Positions 55,629-64,000 of a stretch of 64,000 nt of DNA are shown piece after piece. Each line of letters opens with the position of its first letter. Positions within the stretch are counted from its first letter, which is position 1. A model generated the notes under the pieces. That model saw only the letters and a program-made list of their open reading frames with translations, was not told the origin of the DNA and searched no databases. This stretch comes from Diadophis punctatus similis (Eukaryota; Chordata; Lepidosauria; Squamata; Dipsadidae), in assembly GCA_023053685.1 (NCBI GenBank), contig JALIGW010000010.1, positions 12,260,919 through 12,324,918 of the forward strand, read 5' to 3'. The position numbers and the translations under genes are program-made.

Positions 55629-56840
55629 TTGACAAAGATAATGTCAAAATTTATTTGGCAAGGGAAAAAACTGAGAATAAGGCGAAATTCACTTCAAGAT
55701 GTTAAAGAAAGAGGTAGACTGGGTGTCCCAAATTGGCAATTATATTATTATTTGGCAGGTTTATCTTGGATTAGAGAATGGATACAGCTTAAAAACAGTA
55801 GAACCTTGACGATTGAAGGGCATGACCTTCATCTGGGATGGCATGATTATATCTGGGATGATAAAGTACATACTTATTTCAAAAAACATTTATTAAGAAA
55901 TTCACTCCTTCAAATTTGGTTACAAATTAAAAGACAGCAGTTTCAAAAATTCCAATTTGGTATTCTCCCGTTGAAGCCCTTAAACATCCCAGTTTGATGT
56001 CCTATGATAGAGCTATAAAATATAAAGAATTAATCAATGAACAGGGAAATTTGAAGTGTAGAGATGAATTGTCAGAAGGAGGTATAAATTTAGACTGGTG
56101 GACATATACCCAAGTCCAAGCAAAGTTCTACAAAGACAATAAGACATATGGTTTTCAGAAGGAATACAGCAACTTTGACAGGACATTTCTGGGACCGGAA
56201 GATAATCTGATTGGGAAAATTAATAAATTTTTAATAAAATATAAATTAGAAGAGGAGATAGTAAAAGAACCAATGCTGAGATGGGCCAAAAACTTTGGAT
56301 ATTCGATAGATTTAGATAAATGGGAAGAAATTTGGATGACAAATTGGCAGATGACAATGTCAGTGACTTTCAAGGAGAACCAGTACAAGATGTTTTATAG
56401 GTGGCACCTTCCATTGACAAGAACTGCAAAGATTACGCGGAATTCATCTGCCCTATGTTGGAAATGTAAAAAAGAAATAGGCGCATACTACCATACCTGG
56501 TAGACCTGTAAAAAAGCTAAGAGTTATTGTGCCATTATAGGGAAGTGGATTAAAGAAATAACCCAGGAAGAATTTTCTAATAAACCCGAGTTTTTCTTGT
56601 TAGGCATCATTGAAGCAAGAGTTAATAAAGATACTCAATACAATACTATTCACATTCTAACGGCAGCTAGGATTATATACGTGCAGTTCTGGAAAAACAG
56701 TGAAACACCTACAGAGGACGATAATGGACTGTGCTGAGATGGACAAATTAACAAAGGAATTAAGGATAAACAAGAATCAGATTTTTATATAATATGGAAC
56801 AAATTTTATGATTGGTTAAGAAAAAGAAGGAATGCATAAA
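55629..56840 (+). pseudogene. L1 ORF2p C-terminal region
   Basis: Starts KIMSKFIWQGKKLRI, the conserved block after the L1 reverse transcriptase, followed by GRLGVPNWQLYYYLAGLSWI. A frameshift near 55990 leads into a second frame to 56503 with the Cys-rich segment LCWKCKKEIGAYYHTW; a TAG follows directly. The last 100 codons (KAKSYCAIIGKWIKEI to RKRRNA) are in a broken frame. In L1 this domain binds RNA; RT and endonuclease are absent. Confidence 0.85.
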
Positions 56841-56928
56841 ATATGATGCATATCTGTCAACTCTGAATAATATATTAGTGTGTGCGAAAATTCATATTGG
56901 TACCTATGGAATAAATGTAACACGGTAA

Positions 56929-56930
<2 letters not shown>

Positions 56931-56995
<65 letters not shown>

Positions 56996-56996
56996 T
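56931..56996. repeat. (GT)n microsatellite
   Basis: TATATATGTGTG... about 29 GT units at the junction of L1 and Penelope-like sequence. Confidence 0.95.
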
Positions 56997-56997
56997 T

Positions 56998-58417
56998 TGG
57001 GTATTCGGGTTTTCTCCCGCGTGAAATTGGAAGTGTCTTGGCGACGTTTTGATGAAGTCTCATTCATCATCTTCAGGCTGGTGTCTTCTGCTTCCTGCTT
57101 CTAGGAGCAATGTGAGATTGCTGCTGTTTCTTTCTTTTAACTGCCAGCGGAGGTTTGAACTGATAGGATGGGAGCTTGGCTGTGTTCTGATTGGTTGGAG
57201 GTGTGTTCTGATTGGTTGGGGGCTTGGCTGTGCTCTGATTGGCTGGGGGTGTTTATTCATGCTGTGTGGGCGTTTTTCTATCTCGATGGCTTCTCTGATT
57301 ATTCTGTTGTTAAAGTGTTCAGTTTTGGCGATAGTTCTGGTCTTTTTAAAGTCGATTTCATGTCCTGTGGCTTTAAGGTGTTGGACCAGGGAAGAAGTTG
57401 GTTCCTCTTTTTTGACTTGTGTTCTTGTGTTCTTCAATGAGTGCACTTATTCTTCTGTTGGTTTGTCCAATGTATGTGGTGGGGCAAGCGGTGCATGGAA
57501 TTTCATATACTCCTTGATTTTCTAACACAATTTTGTCTTTGGGGTTTCTTAGGATGGTGGATATTTTTCGGTTTGTGCAGAATGCTGTCTTGATGTTGTG
57601 TTTGTGGAGGATCTTGCTGATTCTGTCTGTGGTGCCTTTTATGTATGGGAGGAAGGCTTTGCCGTTTTCTTGTTCTCTGTCTTGGATTTTAGTGGGGGTT
57701 TCTTTTTGGATTAGGTTGGTGATCTTATTTCTTTGGAATCCATTGGATGCTAGTACGTTAGTGAGAGTATTTAGTTCGGTTTTTAGGTGTTGATCGTCAG
57801 CTAGGCGTTTTGTTCTGGAGATGAGTGTCTTGGCTACGGAGTTGATCTGTGCTGGGTGGTGGTGTGAGTGCATGCAGATAGCGGTTAGTGTGGGTTTTCT
57901 TCTGGTAGATGGTGTGTCCTAGGGAGCCATTGGATTTCTTGTAGACTAAGACATCCAGGAAGGGAAGTTGGTTGTTAGCTTCTGTTTCCATGGTGAACTG
58001 TATTTTGGGGTGTAGGCTGTTGAGGTATATAAGGAAGTTGTCCAGTTTTTCTTTCCTGTGTGGCCAGATTATAAAGGTGTCGTCTACATATCTGAGCCAG
58101 AGTTTGGGTTTGTGATCAGATTTTTCTAGAGCTTGGATTTCAAAGTGTTCCATGTAGAGGTTTGCAATGACAGGTGAGAGGGGTGATCCCATGGGTACTC
58201 CTTCCATTTGTTTGTATTTTTGTCCGTTATAGATGAAGTATGTGTTGGATAGGCAGTGGTTGGATGTGCTTGGGGGGGGTTATATTTGTTTTGAATAGCT
58301 GTCAAGGCTTCTTTGATTGGCACTTGGGTGAAGAGAGATATGACATCGAAGTTCACGAGTAGGTCGCTGGGCTGTAAGTTTTCTTTCTTTATGATCTCTA
58401 TGAACAGGAATGAGTTT
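56998..58417 (-). mobile_element. Penelope-like element 1
   Basis: Minus-strand element with RT and GIY-YIG endonuclease, a 3' region of repeated CCAAT boxes and a terminal CTGAAGA...GAAA-type segment at about 57040-57085 (here with AAAA after a substitution). It lies next to an inverted fragment of the same family starting at 58418. Confidence 0.85.
57060..58356 (-). pseudogene. Penelope RT and GIY-YIG endonuclease
   Basis: Minus strand. RT: MNFDVISLFTQVPIKEAL near 58356, then GVPMGSPLSPVIANLYMEHF, and catalytic YVDDTF near 58090, followed by [17 protein letters not shown]. After a break near 57870 the endonuclease shows GVYEIPCTACPTTYIGQTNR, which holds the paired GVY/YIG motif, near 57510. 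A further frame gives SLVQHLKATGHEIDF. Penelope-like elements use such a GIY-YIG nuclease with a telomerase-like RT. 5'-truncated and frameshifted. Confidence 0.88.
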
Positions 58418-60166
<1,749 letters not shown>

Positions 60167-60170
<4 letters not shown>

Positions 60171-60196
60171 AGATGATGAATGAGACTTCATCGAAA
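60167..60196 (+). ncRNA. Hammerhead-ribozyme-like core of Penelope terminal repeat
   Basis: CTGAAGA (60167-60173, fits CUGANGA) is followed by a perfect 6-bp stem GATGAA/TTCATC (60175-60180 and 60187-60192) and GAAA (60193-60196), the arrangement of the catalytic strand of a hammerhead. A second copy is at 58561-58590. Penelope-like elements are known to carry hammerheads. I could not identify stems I and III or the cleavage NUH, so activity is uncertain. Confidence 0.45.
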
Positions 60197-60249
60197 CGTC
60201 GCCAAGACACTTCTAATTTCACGCGGGAGAAAACCCGAATACCCAAAGA

Positions 60250-60515
<266 letters not shown>

Positions 60516-60735
60516 ATATGTAAAAACTATAGATTTAAAAGGCTATATAGATAATAGGATATACTTGTTTATTATGGTAAAAAAATGTAACTAAAATTAT
60601 GTAAAGCTCCGAAGATAGCTTATTAAAGTTAGGGGCTAAACAGAAAAGCCCAAAATGTTTATTTGTTGTTGTTGTGTATGTCAGTTTTGCATTGCTGTAT
60701 AGTTCTGTGTATTCAATAAAAAAATTTTTTTAAAG

Positions 60736-60891
60736 TTATTGAATGGAAAAGTTAGAGTCAACACAGAAGGAATACATCAGGAGGGTCCGCAAAATATTAA
60801 AATCAAAGCTGAATGCTGGAAACAGTCAGTGGTATTTGTGACACTTTTTAAATGTTCAGTTGACTGAGTTTCATGTTTAATGAATAAAAGA

Positions 60892-60892
<1 letters not shown>
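60736..60892 (+). mobile_element. Dong/R4 fragment H
   Basis: 60738-60822 matches Dong copy F near 45555-45650 (GAATACATCAGGAGG, AAGCTGAATGCTGGAAACA). A different 3'-end-like sequence, GAATAAAAGACATT, follows and leads into (ATT)n. Confidence 0.65.

Positions 60893-60943
<51 letters not shown>
60893..60943. repeat. (ATT)n microsatellite
   Basis: About 17 ATT units, the complement orientation to the other TAA tracts. Confidence 0.95.

Positions 60944-64000
<3,057 letters not shown>

Overview
The window looks like part of a squamate (lizard or snake) nuclear genome. It holds two exons of a vertebrate DNA polymerase alpha catalytic subunit gene (POLA1) on the minus strand. Nearly everything else is a mix of reptile-type transposable elements: Dong/R4, L2, CR1, L1, a Vingi/Ingi-like LINE, a DIRS-like tyrosine-recombinase element, Penelope-like elements, Ty3/Gypsy, hAT and a mariner-type MITE, plus long (TAA)n, (TA)n and (GT)n microsatellites. 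Nothing prokaryotic is present. The species cannot be fixed from the sequence alone.
Layout. 1-2074 is a unit with a solo LTR that recurs at 52713-55605. 3630-12851 is one minus-strand Ty3/Gypsy element with a TATAA target-site duplication (TSD). Inserted in it are a plus-strand Vingi-like LINE (about 4075-7699), a retroposed U2 snRNA fragment (8134-8167) and a second LTR element (9071-10254). 13098-20083 holds a mariner MITE, two hAT elements, an L1 5' half and old LINE/LTR debris. 20876-22260 holds an L2 tail and Dong fragments. 22261-33522 is a DIRS-like element with recognisable inverted terminal repeats and internal complementary region; an L2 sits in its left terminal repeat and an L1 in its leader. 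The POLA1 exons are at 34104-34196 and 34914-34946. 35840-37257 is a hAT element.
From 37675 to the right edge, Dong/R4 elements dominate. One is nearly full length with a single in-frame stop in its main ORF. At least six others are partial and begin or end in TAA microsatellites. One Dong is split by a 4.7-kb L2 (46025-50758). An L1 (55606-60735) is split by an inverted pair of Penelope-like elements (56998-60252). A CR1-like reverse transcriptase runs off the right end.
How it fits together. The only host coding sequence is 126 bp of POLA1, so the window is read as POLA1 introns of at least 29 kb (upstream side) and 34 kb (downstream side) filled with nested retroelements. Relative ages follow from nesting: Dong K is older than the DIRS, which is older than its L2 and L1 insertions; the Gypsy element is older than the Vingi-like, U2 and LTR insertions. 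No transposable element here has a fully intact coding capacity. The best preserved are the Dong element at 37945-41349 and the C-terminal Dong frames at 51211-52259 and 62546-63572.
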